A stretch of DNA of 64,000 nucleotides, taken from Paracoccus amoyensis (GTDB taxonomy: Bacteria; Pseudomonadota; Alphaproteobacteria; Rhodobacterales; Rhodobacteraceae). The position numbers and the translations under genes were made by a program. Below are positions 17,613 to 26,022 of this stretch, piece after piece. The notes beneath the pieces were generated by a model. That model was not told where the DNA came from. It did not search any database and saw nothing but the letters and a program-made list of their open reading frames with translations. The stretch covers positions 124,001 through 188,000 of the forward strand of contig NZ_JACOQL010000005.1 of NCBI RefSeq assembly GCF_014490725.1, read 5' to 3'. The stretch's first letter is position 1; each line of letters begins with the position of its first letter.

Positions 17613-18446
17613 TTAGGTTTTTTGCGCCTTTTCGACGGCTTTCGCCTCATCCCAAAGGCGGTCCATTTCGGGCAGGTCGCTGTCTTCGGGGCGGCGTCCG
17701 TCTGTGGCCAAGGCCTTTTCGATCGACTGAAAGCGCCGCGTGAATTTCGCATTGGCGCGGCGCAGGGCCAGTTCCGGGTCGATCTCCAGATGCCGGGCCA
17801 GATTGGCCATGACGAACAGCAGGTCGCCGAATTCTTCCTCCAGCGCGTCGGGGCCAAGGGTATCGCGTGCCTCGACCAGTTCAGCGGTTTCCTCGGATAT
17901 CTTGTCCAGCACATTGGCGGCATCGGGCCAGTCAAAACCAACGCGTGCAGCCCGATTTTGCAGCTTGATGGCGCGGGTCAGGGCAGGCAGTCCCATGGCC
18001 ACGCCGTCCAAAGTGCCGCGTTCGGCCTTGCCCGCCCGCTCAACAGCCTTGATCGCCTCCCAGTCCTTGACCTGTTGTTCGGCAGATTTGTCGCGGCTTT
18101 CGTCGCCAAAGACATGCGGATGGCGAAAGATCAGCTTGTCCGAGATTGCAGCGGCGCAATCGGCGAAATCGAACATCCCCCCCTCATCCGCCATCTGCGC
18201 GTGAAACACCACCTGCAACAGCAGGTCGCCCAGTTCGCCCGGCAGTTCGTCCCACGCCTTGCGGTCGATCGCATCGGCAACCTCATGCGCTTCCTCGATC
18301 GTATAGGGCGCGATCGAGGCAAAGTCCTGTTCGATATCCCAGGGGCATCCGGTTTTTGGATCACGAAGTTGTGCCATGATGTCGATCAGGCGTGCAATTT
18401 CGGCTTTTGGGTCGCGGCGTTCGGATTTTGGCGCGGTCATTGGCAT
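17613..18446 (-). CDS. mazG: Nucleoside triphosphate pyrophosphohydrolase MazG
   Basis: Hydrolyses (d)NTPs to NMP and pyrophosphate, a house-cleaning role; 277 aa. Two MazG domains are visible: CPWDIEQDFASIAPYTIEEAHEV with ELGDLLLQVVFHAQMA (N-terminal), and a second EETAELVEA...EEEFGDLLFVMANLARH (C-terminal). Both carry the ExxE/ExxD metal motifs. The start at 18446 is chosen because GGGA lies upstream and the first domain begins soon after. It is divergent from the M20 gene with about 60 bases between. Confidence 0.93.
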   Translation of the reverse strand: MPMTAPKSERRDPKAEIARLIDIMAQLRDPKTGCPWDIEQDFASIAPYTIEEAHEVADAIDRKAWDELPGELGDLLLQVVFHAQMADEGGMFDFADCAAAISDKLIFRHPHVFGDESRDKSAEQQVKDWEAIKAVERAGKAERGTLDGVAMGLPALTRAIKLQNRAARVGFDWPDAANVLDKISEETAELVEARDTLGPDALEEEFGDLLFVMANLARHLEIDPELALRRANAKFTRRFQSIEKALATDGRRPEDSDLPEMDRLWDEAKAVEKAQKT

Positions 18447-18508
18447 TGCTTTTTTCCCAAACTCGGGTCTGATGCCTTCGAGTGCCACAGCCGGAAAGCC
18501 AAGTCCAC

Positions 18509-19690
18509 ATGCCGATCCTGAACCGAATTGCCGATTACGCCGACGAAATGACCGCATGGCGCCGTCATCTGCACGAAAACCCGGAACTTGGGTTTGAGTG
18601 CCAGGAAACGGCTGCTTTTGTCGTGCAGCGCCTGCAGGAATTCGGGGTCGACGAAATCCACGAAGGAATCGGCAAGACGGGCGTGGTGGCGATCATCAAT
18701 GGGCAGGGCGCTGGCCCGACGCTTGGCCTGCGTGCGGATATGGATGCGCTGCCGATGCAGGAAACAACCGGGCTGGATTATGCATCCAAGGTGCCGGGCC
18801 GGATGCATGCCTGCGGGCATGATGGGCACACCACGATGTTGCTGGGGGCTGCAAAATATCTGGCCGAGACGCGGAATTTCAGGGGTCGTGTCGCGCTGAT
18901 CTTTCAGCCCGCTGAAGAAGATGGCGGCGGCGGCGATGCCATGGTCCGCGACGGGATCATGGACCGCTTTGATATCGGCCGGGTTTTTGCGATGCACAAC
19001 AGTCCCGGTCAGGACGAAGGTGTGTTTCAGACGGGGCCGGGGCCGATCATGGCGGCTGTCGACAAGTTTGAAATCTATGTGCAGGGGCGCGGCGGCCATG
19101 GCGCGATGCCGCATATGACCGCCGATCCGGTCGTGGCCGCCGTCGGAATCGTCAGCGCGATCCAGACGATTTCCAGCCGCAATCACTATGCGATGGATGA
19201 TCTGGTCGTATCGGTGACGCAGATTCATACCGGCAGCGCGGATAATATCGTGCCGGATACCGCCTATATTTGCGGCACGGTCCGCACCTTTGCCCCACAG
19301 GTGCGGGACATGGTGCGCAGGCGGATGACGCAGATCTGCGATGGCGAGGGGACCGCCTATGATGTTTCCGTCCGGCTGGATTATCAGGAAGGCTATCCGG
19401 CGACCGTGAACGATGCCGACGAAACCGACTTTGCCGTGCAGGTGGCCAAGGAAATCGCGGGCGAAAATCGTGTCATCGCCGATTCTGGCCGGGAAATGGG
19501 GGCCGAGGATTTCAGCTATATGCTGGAAGCGCGGCCCGGCTGTTATCTGTTCATTGGGCAGGGCGATGGGCCGGGCGTTCATAATCCGACCTATGATTTC
19601 AATGACGAAATCTCGCCCGTCGGGGCCAGTTTCTTTGCCCGTCTGGTTGAACGCGCACAGCCGGTCGTCGCGGCGAAAGCTGCAGGGTGA
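18509..19690 (+). CDS. M20-family amidohydrolase (hippurate hydrolase-like)
   Basis: Zinc-dependent cytoplasmic amidohydrolase or carboxypeptidase, 393 aa. The metal and catalytic motifs appear in order: LRADMDALPMQE, MHACGHDGHT, FQPAEEDGGGGDAM, AMHNSPG and a late SGREMGAEDFSYM. The dimerization lid domain runs from about residue 185 to 300. This arrangement fits the M20D group that cleaves N-acyl or N-benzoyl amino acids, and the natural substrate is not evident. The start at 18509 fits the family N-terminus (MPILNRIADYADEMTAWRR). Confidence 0.9.
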   Translation: MPILNRIADYADEMTAWRRHLHENPELGFECQETAAFVVQRLQEFGVDEIHEGIGKTGVVAIINGQGAGPTLGLRADMDALPMQETTGLDYASKVPGRMHACGHDGHTTMLLGAAKYLAETRNFRGRVALIFQPAEEDGGGGDAMVRDGIMDRFDIGRVFAMHNSPGQDEGVFQTGPGPIMAAVDKFEIYVQGRGGHGAMPHMTADPVVAAVGIVSAIQTISSRNHYAMDDLVVSVTQIHTGSADNIVPDTAYICGTVRTFAPQVRDMVRRRMTQICDGEGTAYDVSVRLDYQEGYPATVNDADETDFAVQVAKEIAGENRVIADSGREMGAEDFSYMLEARPGCYLFIGQGDGPGVHNPTYDFNDEISPVGASFFARLVERAQPVVAAKAAG

Positions 19691-19836
19691 CGTCCGTTCA
19701 CGATCCTGTTTGACCGAATGGGTCCACATTAGACCGGCCTTTTCTTGCCAAGGGCCGATGCCGCGGATAGGTTGCGCGCCAATTCAAACGGGGCTGGCGA
19801 CCTGTCAGCCCGTTCCGACAGCCGAAAGGATATTGC

Positions 19837-20169
19837 ATGTTTGCGACCCCCGCCTACGCTCAGGCCGCCGGTTCAGCCGGTTCTGGTGCTGCCTTTGCGC
19901 AGTTCATCCCGCTGATCCTGATCTTCGCGATCATGTATTTTCTGATGATCCGCCCGCAGCAGAAGCGTGCGAAACAGCACCGCGAAATGGTTGCCGCGCT
20001 GAAAAAAGGCGATCAGGTCGTCACGCAGGGCGGCATTCTGGGCAAGGTTGTTGCGGTCCATGACGACCAGCTGGAAGTGGAAATCAGTCAGGGCGTGCGC
20101 GTCCGCATCATTCGCGGCACCGTATCGCAGGTGATTTCCAAGACCGAGCCGGTCGCAGCCAACAGCTGA
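19837..20169 (+). CDS. yajC: Preprotein translocase subunit YajC
   Basis: Small single-helix inner-membrane protein of 110 aa that associates with SecDF-YidC. One hydrophobic helix (about residues 22-42) is followed by the family MIRPQQKRAKQH and the basic/acidic GDQVVTQGGILGKV tail. AAAGGA lies upstream of the ATG. secD follows after 43 bases and secF after that, the classical yajC-secD-secF order. The 146 bases before the gene hold no ORF and presumably the promoter. Confidence 0.95.
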   Translation: MFATPAYAQAAGSAGSGAAFAQFIPLILIFAIMYFLMIRPQQKRAKQHREMVAALKKGDQVVTQGGILGKVVAVHDDQLEVEISQGVRVRIIRGTVSQVISKTEPVAANS

Positions 20170-20212
20170 TCTGCCAAGAACGTTAAGATCAAGACAAAGG
20201 GCGTAAGCCAAG

Positions 20213-21877
20213 ATGCTTCAGATTGACCGATGGAAACGCATCCTGATTGTCGGCCTGGCCCTGCTGGGCCTGGCCTTGGCTGCGCCCAATCTTTTCTACC
20301 AGCGTGTCGAACAGCACAACGATGCCGTCGCGACCATCGAAAAAACCGGTGTCGAAACGCCGGAATTGATTGCGCAGCGTGATGGCTGGCCAAGCTGGCT
20401 GCCCAGCGGACTGGTCAATCTGGGGCTTGATCTTCGTGGCGGTGCCCATCTGTTGGGCGAAGTTCGCGTGGCCGAGGTTTACAAAAGCCGCATGGACAGT
20501 CTGTGGCCCGAAATCCGAAACGCGCTTGCGGCGGAACGCCAGACCATCGGCTCGATCCGTCGGTTACCGGCTGAAGATGGCGTGCTGAAGCTGGAAATCG
20601 GCAATGCCGACCAGATGCAGCGTGCCGTTGAAATCGTGCGCGGTTTTTCCGACCCGATCACCACGCTGACGGGCGCGGGTCAGCAATCGCTGTCGATTTT
20701 GGCTGATGGCAGCACGATCACCGTGCAATTGTCCGATGCCGAAAAAGAGGCGACCGACCAGCGCACCGTTCTGCAAAGCCTGGAAATCATCCGCCGTCGC
20801 GTTGATGAAGTCGGCACCCGTGAACCGACCATCATGCAGCAGGGCAAGGACCGCATTCTGATTCAGGTGCCGGGTATCGGCTCGGCCGAGGAATTGAAGG
20901 AACTGATCGGAACGACCGCGAAACTGACCTTCCATTCTGTGATCGGCGTGGGAAGTGATCCCAATGCCCGGGCGCAGGTTGGGCAGATCATCGTGCCGGA
21001 TCTGGAACAGGAGGGGCTGTTTTACACCCTTGAGGAAAGTCCTGTCGTGACCGGGGATGAGCTTGTCGATGCGATGCCCGCGACAGATCAGAACGGCCAG
21101 CCTGCGGTTGATTTCCGTTTCAACCCCTCGGGCGCGCGAAAATTCGGTGACTATACCGCAGCCAATGTCGGCCAGCCTTTCGCGATCGTTCTGGATAATG
21201 AGGTCGTCTCGGCCCCGAATATCCGTCAGGCCATCCGTGGCGGTTCGGGCCAGATCTCGGGTGCGATGGATTACGATGAAGCCAATCGTCTGGCAGTTCT
21301 GCTGCGTGCGGGCGCGTTGCCTGCGCAGATGGACTTTCTGGAAGAACGCACGATCGGCCCCGAATTGGGACAGGACAGTATTGATGCCGGGCGTCTGTCG
21401 GCCATCGTCGCCACGGTTGCTGTCGTGGCCTATATGATCGCCAGCTATGGGCTGTTTGGTGTCTTTGCTTCGGTCTCGGTCATTATCAACGTCATCCTGA
21501 TCTTGGCGGTGATGTCGGTTCTGGGGGCGACCATGACCCTGCCGGGGATCGCCGGGATCGTTCTGACCGTTGGCACAGCGGTCGATGCGAACGTCATTAT
21601 CTTTGAGCGTATCCGAGAGGAGTTACGTGCCGGCAAAAAGGTCGTTCGGGCCATCGGTGACGGCTTCAGCGAAGCGATGAGTGCAATCATCGACGCCAAC
21701 GTGACGACATTTATCGCCGCTGCGGTCATGTTCTTCATGGGCTCGGGTCCGGTCAAAGGGTTCGCCGTCACCATGACCATTGGCCTTGTCACATCGGTCT
21801 TTACTGCAATCTTCCTGACCCGCCTGATGATTGTCTGGTGGATCGAGCGGCGCAAGCCGCAGGAACTGGTCCTTTAG
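20213..21877 (+). CDS. secD: Protein translocase subunit SecD
   Basis: Proton-motive-force-driven partner of SecYEG that pulls proteins out on the periplasmic side; 554 aa. There is one N-terminal helix, then a large periplasmic P1 domain beginning VNLGLDLRGGAHLL with the P1 head. Five helices with the family GTAVDANVIIFERIREE motif follow near residue 465. secF starts 14 bases after its stop. Confidence 0.96.
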   Translation: MLQIDRWKRILIVGLALLGLALAAPNLFYQRVEQHNDAVATIEKTGVETPELIAQRDGWPSWLPSGLVNLGLDLRGGAHLLGEVRVAEVYKSRMDSLWPEIRNALAAERQTIGSIRRLPAEDGVLKLEIGNADQMQRAVEIVRGFSDPITTLTGAGQQSLSILADGSTITVQLSDAEKEATDQRTVLQSLEIIRRRVDEVGTREPTIMQQGKDRILIQVPGIGSAEELKELIGTTAKLTFHSVIGVGSDPNARAQVGQIIVPDLEQEGLFYTLEESPVVTGDELVDAMPATDQNGQPAVDFRFNPSGARKFGDYTAANVGQPFAIVLDNEVVSAPNIRQAIRGGSGQISGAMDYDEANRLAVLLRAGALPAQMDFLEERTIGPELGQDSIDAGRLSAIVATVAVVAYMIASYGLFGVFASVSVIINVILILAVMSVLGATMTLPGIAGIVLTVGTAVDANVIIFERIREELRAGKKVVRAIGDGFSEAMSAIIDANVTTFIAAAVMFFMGSGPVKGFAVTMTIGLVTSVFTAIFLTRLMIVWWIERRKPQELVL

Positions 21878-21891
21878 GAAGGGAACGAACA

Positions 21892-22872
21892 ATGGCATTC
21901 CGTCTTAAACTCGTCCCCGACAATACGAAGATCAACTTCTTTCGCGTGCAATGGCTGACCTTTGGCCTGTCGGCGCTGGCGATGGTGGTTTCGGTCGTGC
22001 TGATCATGACGATGGGGCTGAACTTCGGTATCGACTTCAAGGGTGGCACAACCATCCGCACCGAAAGCTCTACCGCGTTCGAAGTGGGCGAATATCGCAA
22101 CGCGATCAACGCGCTGGATCTGGGCGATGTGTCCATCACCGAGGTGTTTGACCCGACCTTTGGCGAAGACCGCCATGTCGCGATGATCCGTATCGGCACG
22201 ACGAATGAAACCGGTTCCGTCTCGCAAGAGCAGCTGAACCAGGTCGAGGCCGCGCTGCAACAGGTGGACCCGCAGGTTCGCTTTGCCGCGGTGGATTCCG
22301 TTGGGCCGAAAGTGTCGTCGGAACTGATCAAGACCGCGCTTTATGCGGTCGGTGCGGCAACCCTGGGCATCATGGCCTATATCTGGCTGCGTTTCGAATG
22401 GCAGTTCGCCATCGGCGCGGTGGTTTCGCTGATTCATGATATCCTGCTGACGATCGGGCTTTTCGCGCTGCTGCAACTGCGCTTTGATCTGCTGACGATT
22501 GTCGCGCTGCTGACAACGCTGGGCTATTCCGTCAACGACACCGTGGTCGTGTTCGACAGGTTGCGAGAGAACCTGATCAAATACAAATCCATGCCGTTGA
22601 TCGACGTGATGAACCTGACGGTCAACGAAACCTTGTCGCGTACAATCATGACCGCTGTCACGACCGCGCTGGCGCTGACCGCCATGCTGATCTTTGGCGG
22701 CGATGTGATTCGCGACTTCATCATTGCGATGCTGTGGGGCGTTATCGTGGGGTGTTACTCAACCATCTACGTCGCCAAGAACATCGTGCTGTGGCTGGGC
22801 GTAAAACGTGACTGGTCCAAGAACGGTCCGAAGAAAGACCCGTCACCCTTCTCGAACGCCGAGATGCCCTGA
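21892..22872 (+). CDS. secF: Protein translocase subunit SecF
   Basis: Partner of SecD; 326 aa with six helices. Family signatures are GLNFGIDFKGGTTIRTES near the N-terminus, the periplasmic P4 domain, and the GYSVNDTVVVFDRLREN motif. The start at 21892 follows AGGAAGGGA; the frame opens earlier at 21838 inside secD. The stop overlaps the next ATG by one base, so the Mth938-like gene is coupled to it. Confidence 0.95.
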   Translation: MAFRLKLVPDNTKINFFRVQWLTFGLSALAMVVSVVLIMTMGLNFGIDFKGGTTIRTESSTAFEVGEYRNAINALDLGDVSITEVFDPTFGEDRHVAMIRIGTTNETGSVSQEQLNQVEAALQQVDPQVRFAAVDSVGPKVSSELIKTALYAVGAATLGIMAYIWLRFEWQFAIGAVVSLIHDILLTIGLFALLQLRFDLLTIVALLTTLGYSVNDTVVVFDRLRENLIKYKSMPLIDVMNLTVNETLSRTIMTAVTTALALTAMLIFGGDVIRDFIIAMLWGVIVGCYSTIYVAKNIVLWLGVKRDWSKNGPKKDPSPFSNAEMP

Positions 22873-23225
22873 TGGCGATGAACCCGACGGAATTTAATGG
22901 GGCGGTGCCGGTAGATGGCTATGGCCCCGGCTTTTTCCGGGTCGATGGCAAGGTCATTCAGGGGGCGGTCATCGTGCAGGAAAGCGGTGGCCAGCCTTGG
23001 GGCGGTCTGGAAGATCGCGATGCGCTGCTGGCGCTTGGCGGCAAGGTGGACGTTCTGTTTCTGGGGATGGGCGCGAATATCGCCCACCCGCCCGCCGGTC
23101 TGGTCGCGGACCTGCAACAGGTCGGCGTCATGGTCGAGGTGATGGCATCGCCCACCGCTGCGCGCATCTATAACGTCACCCTGTCCGAGGGGCGTCGCGT
23201 CGCCTGCGCGCTGCTGCCCCTGTGA
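22872..23225 (+). CDS. Mth938-like domain protein (DUF498 family)
   Basis: A 117-aa soluble protein of the Mth938/DUF498 fold, related to mitochondrial NDUFAF3. Typical segments are [14 protein letters not shown] at the start, [22 protein letters not shown], and the C-terminal [23 protein letters not shown] region. Its bacterial role is not established. In Rhodobacteraceae it is regularly found between secF and ccmA, which is the order here, with overlaps of one and four bases. Confidence 0.88.
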   Translation: MAMNPTEFNGAVPVDGYGPGFFRVDGKVIQGAVIVQESGGQPWGGLEDRDALLALGGKVDVLFLGMGANIAHPPAGLVADLQQVGVMVEVMASPTAARIYNVTLSEGRRVACALLPL

Positions 23226-23851
23226 GCCTGCTGACCGTCCACGATCTTGCCGTGTCGCGCGGCGGTCTGCGGGCGGTGGAAGGTGTTTCCTTTTCCCTTG
23301 ATGCGGGGCAGGCGCTGATCCTGCGTGGCCCCAATGGCGTGGGCAAGACAACCCTGTTGCGCACCATTGCGGGGCTGCAGCCCGCAGTTCAGGGGCGCAT
23401 GGACATGGCCGAGGATGCAGTGGCCTATGCGGCCCATGCCGACGGCTTGAAAACCACGCTGACAGTGGCGGAAAACCTGCGCTTCTGGGCCGCGGTTTTT
23501 GGGCGTCGCGATATTCTGCCCGCACTCCAGGCGATGGACCTGACCGCGCTGGAAGATCGCCCTGCCGGCAGCCTGTCAGCCGGGCAAAAGCGCCGCCTTG
23601 GGCTGGCGCGGGTGCTGGTCAGTGGGCGGCCAATATGGGTGCTGGACGAACCGACGGTTTCGCTGGATGCGGAATCGGTGACGCGTTTTGCGGCGGTCAT
23701 CCGTGACCAGCTGGCGCATGGAGGCGCTGCGCTGATTGCCACCCATATCGACCTTGGCCTGACCGAGGCCGCCGTGCTGGATCTGACCGCCTGTCGCGCC
23801 CGGCCGGGGGCAACCCACAGACCTGCCGGCTTCAACGAGGCTTTCGCGTGA
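23222..23851 (+). CDS. ccmA: Heme exporter ATPase CcmA
   Basis: ATP-binding subunit of the CcmABCD complex that releases holo-CcmE for cytochrome c maturation; 209 aa. The P-loop is [14 protein letters not shown], the signature [14 protein letters not shown] and Walker [13 protein letters not shown]. The start is GTG at 23222, overlapping the previous stop. ccmB begins 4 bases before its end. It is equivalent to helA of Rhodobacter capsulatus. Confidence 0.95.
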   Translation: MSLLTVHDLAVSRGGLRAVEGVSFSLDAGQALILRGPNGVGKTTLLRTIAGLQPAVQGRMDMAEDAVAYAAHADGLKTTLTVAENLRFWAAVFGRRDILPALQAMDLTALEDRPAGSLSAGQKRRLGLARVLVSGRPIWVLDEPTVSLDAESVTRFAAVIRDQLAHGGAALIATHIDLGLTEAAVLDLTACRARPGATHRPAGFNEAFA

Positions 23852-24504
23852 TCGCGCTGCTGATCCGCGATCTGCGCCTTGCGACACGGGCGGGCGGTGG
23901 TTTTGGTCTGGCGGTGGCCTTTTTCCTGATCCTGTGCGCGCTGGTGCCCTTTGGCGTCGGCCCGGACACCAGTGCCTTGCGGCCCATTGCGCCGGGCATC
24001 CTGTGGCTGGGCGCATTGTTGGCCTGCTTGTTGTCACTGGATCGCATCTTCGCGCTGGATTACGAGGATGGCAGTCTGGATCTGCTGGCCACCGCGCCTT
24101 TGCCGTTGGAAGGTGTCGTCGCGGTCAAGGCGCTGGCGCATTGGATCACCACGATGCTGCCGCTGGTCGTCGCCGCCCCGCTGTTCGGTCTGTTGCTGCA
24201 TCTGCCCGCGCAAGCGGTGCCGTGGCTGATCATCTCACTTCTGATCGGAACGCCGGCCATGTCGATGCTGGGCGCGTTCGGGGCGGCTGTGACGGTTGGC
24301 CTGCGTCGCGGCGGCCTGCTGCTGTCGCTGCTGGTGCTGCCGCTGTATATACCGACACTGATCTTCGGGACCGAGGTGATCCGTCGCGGGCAAGAGGGCG
24401 GCGACCCTGCGACGCCGCTGCTGTTTCTGGCGGGGATCACGACGGGCGTGATTGCGCTGATCCCGTTTGCCGCTGCCGCCGCGTTGCGGATCAATCTGCG
24501 TTGA
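23848..24504 (+). CDS. ccmB: Heme exporter membrane subunit CcmB
   Basis: Six-helix inner-membrane partner of CcmA, 218 aa, the usual length. The start is GTG at 23848, overlapping the ccmA stop. The conserved [25 protein letters not shown] segment lies after helix 2 and is characteristic. ccmC follows after 42 bases with its own ribosome site (AGGGAGG). Confidence 0.94.
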   Translation: MIALLIRDLRLATRAGGGFGLAVAFFLILCALVPFGVGPDTSALRPIAPGILWLGALLACLLSLDRIFALDYEDGSLDLLATAPLPLEGVVAVKALAHWITTMLPLVVAAPLFGLLLHLPAQAVPWLIISLLIGTPAMSMLGAFGAAVTVGLRRGGLLLSLLVLPLYIPTLIFGTEVIRRGQEGGDPATPLLFLAGITTGVIALIPFAAAAALRINLR

Positions 24505-24546
24505 TCGTGGCTTGAGCGCGGACCAAGCCAAGGCTAGGGAGGAACC

Positions 24547-25272
24547 ATGTCGATCTGGGAATACGCCAATCCTGTCAAGTTCATGCGCAGCTCGGGCGCG
24601 GCATTGCCGTGGATCGTGGGCGCGGCCGTGATCTGCACGGTGGGTGGCGTCGCCTGGGGCTTTCTGACGCCCGAAGATTATCGCCAGGGATCGACCGTCA
24701 AGATCGTCTTCCTGCATGTCCCCGCAGCCATGATGGCGATCAATATCTGGGTGATGATGCTGGTCGCCAGCCTGATCTGGCTGATTCGCCGTCATCATGT
24801 CAGCGCCTTGGCCGCCAAGGCTGCCGCCCCGATCGGTGCGGTGATGACGCTGATCGCATTGGCGACCGGGGCCATCTGGGGCCAGCCGATGTGGGGCACA
24901 TGGTGGGAATGGGATCCGCGCCTGACCAGCTTTCTGATCCTGCTGCTATTCTATATCGGCTATATCGCGCTTTGGTCTGCGGTCGAGGATGCCGACAGCG
25001 CGGCCGACCTGACCGGGGTGTTGTGCCTTGTCGGATCGGTCTTTGCGCTGCTGTCGCGCTATGCGGTGCTGTTCTGGAACCAGGGCCTGCATCAGGGGGC
25101 CAGCCTGTCGGTCGCCCCCGGCGAAAGGATGAGCGCGATCTATCGCTATCCGCTTTACCTGTCGATGCTGGGCTTTTTCCTGCTGTTTCTGGCGCTGCTG
25201 CTGATCCGCACACGCACGGAAATCCGCCGCCGCCGTCTGGCAGCCCTGCAAGCGAAAGAGGCCCGCGCATGA
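24547..25272 (+). CDS. ccmC: Heme-handling protein CcmC
   Basis: Loads heme onto the chaperone CcmE; 241 aa with six helices. The tryptophan-rich WGTWWEWDPRLTS heme-handling motif is intact. The flanking histidines are visible in FLHVPAAMMA and near the later LHQGASLS loop. Its stop overlaps ccmD by four bases. CcmE itself is not in this cluster. Confidence 0.95.
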   Translation: MSIWEYANPVKFMRSSGAALPWIVGAAVICTVGGVAWGFLTPEDYRQGSTVKIVFLHVPAAMMAINIWVMMLVASLIWLIRRHHVSALAAKAAAPIGAVMTLIALATGAIWGQPMWGTWWEWDPRLTSFLILLLFYIGYIALWSAVEDADSAADLTGVLCLVGSVFALLSRYAVLFWNQGLHQGASLSVAPGERMSAIYRYPLYLSMLGFFLLFLALLLIRTRTEIRRRRLAALQAKEARA

Positions 25273-25418
25273 TCGAACTTGGCAAATATTCCACCACGGT
25301 GCTGGCGGCTTATGGCGTATCGCTGGCTTTGCTGGCGGCCCTGATCTGGCAGACATGGACCGCGAACGCCCGCGCCCGTCGCGATCTGGAAAAACAGGAA
25401 AATCGCAGAAATGGCTAA
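25269..25418 (+). CDS. ccmD: Heme exporter protein CcmD
   Basis: A 49-aa single-helix membrane protein that holds CcmABC-CcmE together. It begins MIELGKYSTTVLAAYGVS. One hydrophobic stretch (about residues 10-28) is followed by a basic cytoplasmic tail (RARRDLEKQENRR), the standard CcmD layout. It overlaps ccmC by four bases and ccmG by eight. Confidence 0.9.
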   Translation: MIELGKYSTTVLAAYGVSLALLAALIWQTWTANARARRDLEKQENRRNG

Positions 25419-25953
25419 GATTTCACCGCTTGTCGCCCTGCCGCCTGTCATATTCGCGGGCCTAGCCGCCATGTTTCTGTGGGGCATGGGGCGCGACAAC
25501 CCGAATGATCTGCCCTCGACCATGATTGGCCGTGAAGCGCCTGCGGTGCCGCAGACGACCTTGCCCGGCAAAACCCAACTGACCGACGCGATGCTGCGCC
25601 AACCGGGTGTGAAGCTGGTGAATTTCTGGGCCAGTTGGTGCCCGCCCTGTCGGGCCGAGCATCCGACGCTGACCGAGCTTTCCAAGAAACTGCCGGTTTA
25701 CGGCATTGATCTGAAAGACCCCGAGGCGAACGCGCTGGCGTTTCTGCAGCAGGACGGCGATCCGTTCCACGCGCTGGCGACCGATCCGCAGGGCAGGGGG
25801 GCGATTGACTGGGGCGTCACCGCGCCGCCTGAAACCTTTATCGTCGATGGTGATGGCAAGGTCTTGTATCGCTTTGCAGGTCCGCTGGTGCGCGAAGATT
25901 TCACCAACCGCTTCCTGCCGGAACTGGAAAAGGCGCTTTCCGCCGAACGCTGA
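25411..25953 (+). CDS. ccmG: Thiol:disulfide interchange protein CcmG/DsbE (HelX)
   Basis: Membrane-anchored periplasmic thioredoxin that reduces apocytochrome c or CcmH; 180 aa. There is an N-terminal signal anchor (LVALPPVIFAGLAAMFLWG). The active site WASWCPPCRAEHP lies near residue 72, and the GVTAPPETFIVDGDG cis-proline region follows. It is the last gene of the ccmABCDG run. Its electrons should come from CcdA, encoded at 37.4 kb. Confidence 0.95.
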   Translation: MAKISPLVALPPVIFAGLAAMFLWGMGRDNPNDLPSTMIGREAPAVPQTTLPGKTQLTDAMLRQPGVKLVNFWASWCPPCRAEHPTLTELSKKLPVYGIDLKDPEANALAFLQQDGDPFHALATDPQGRGAIDWGVTAPPETFIVDGDGKVLYRFAGPLVREDFTNRFLPELEKALSAER

Positions 25954-25965
25954 AGCCCCGCTTGC

Positions 25966-25984
25966 ACCCGCTGGTTGAGCGGGT
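25966..25984. terminator. Hairpin between ccmG and ggt
   Basis: Seven-base arms ACCCGCT and AGCGGGT enclose a 5-base loop 12 bases after ccmG. No T run follows, so it may be an RNA end-stabilising or weak terminator structure rather than a classical terminator. Confidence 0.35.
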
Positions 25985-26022
25985 CACACTAACCCAATTC
26001 AAGATGAGAGTTGGGGGGACGG

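Noticed and set aside
18437..19729. A 430-codon frame antisense to the M20 gene
   Set aside because: His/Arg-rich shadow product; the plus strand carries all M20 metal motifs.
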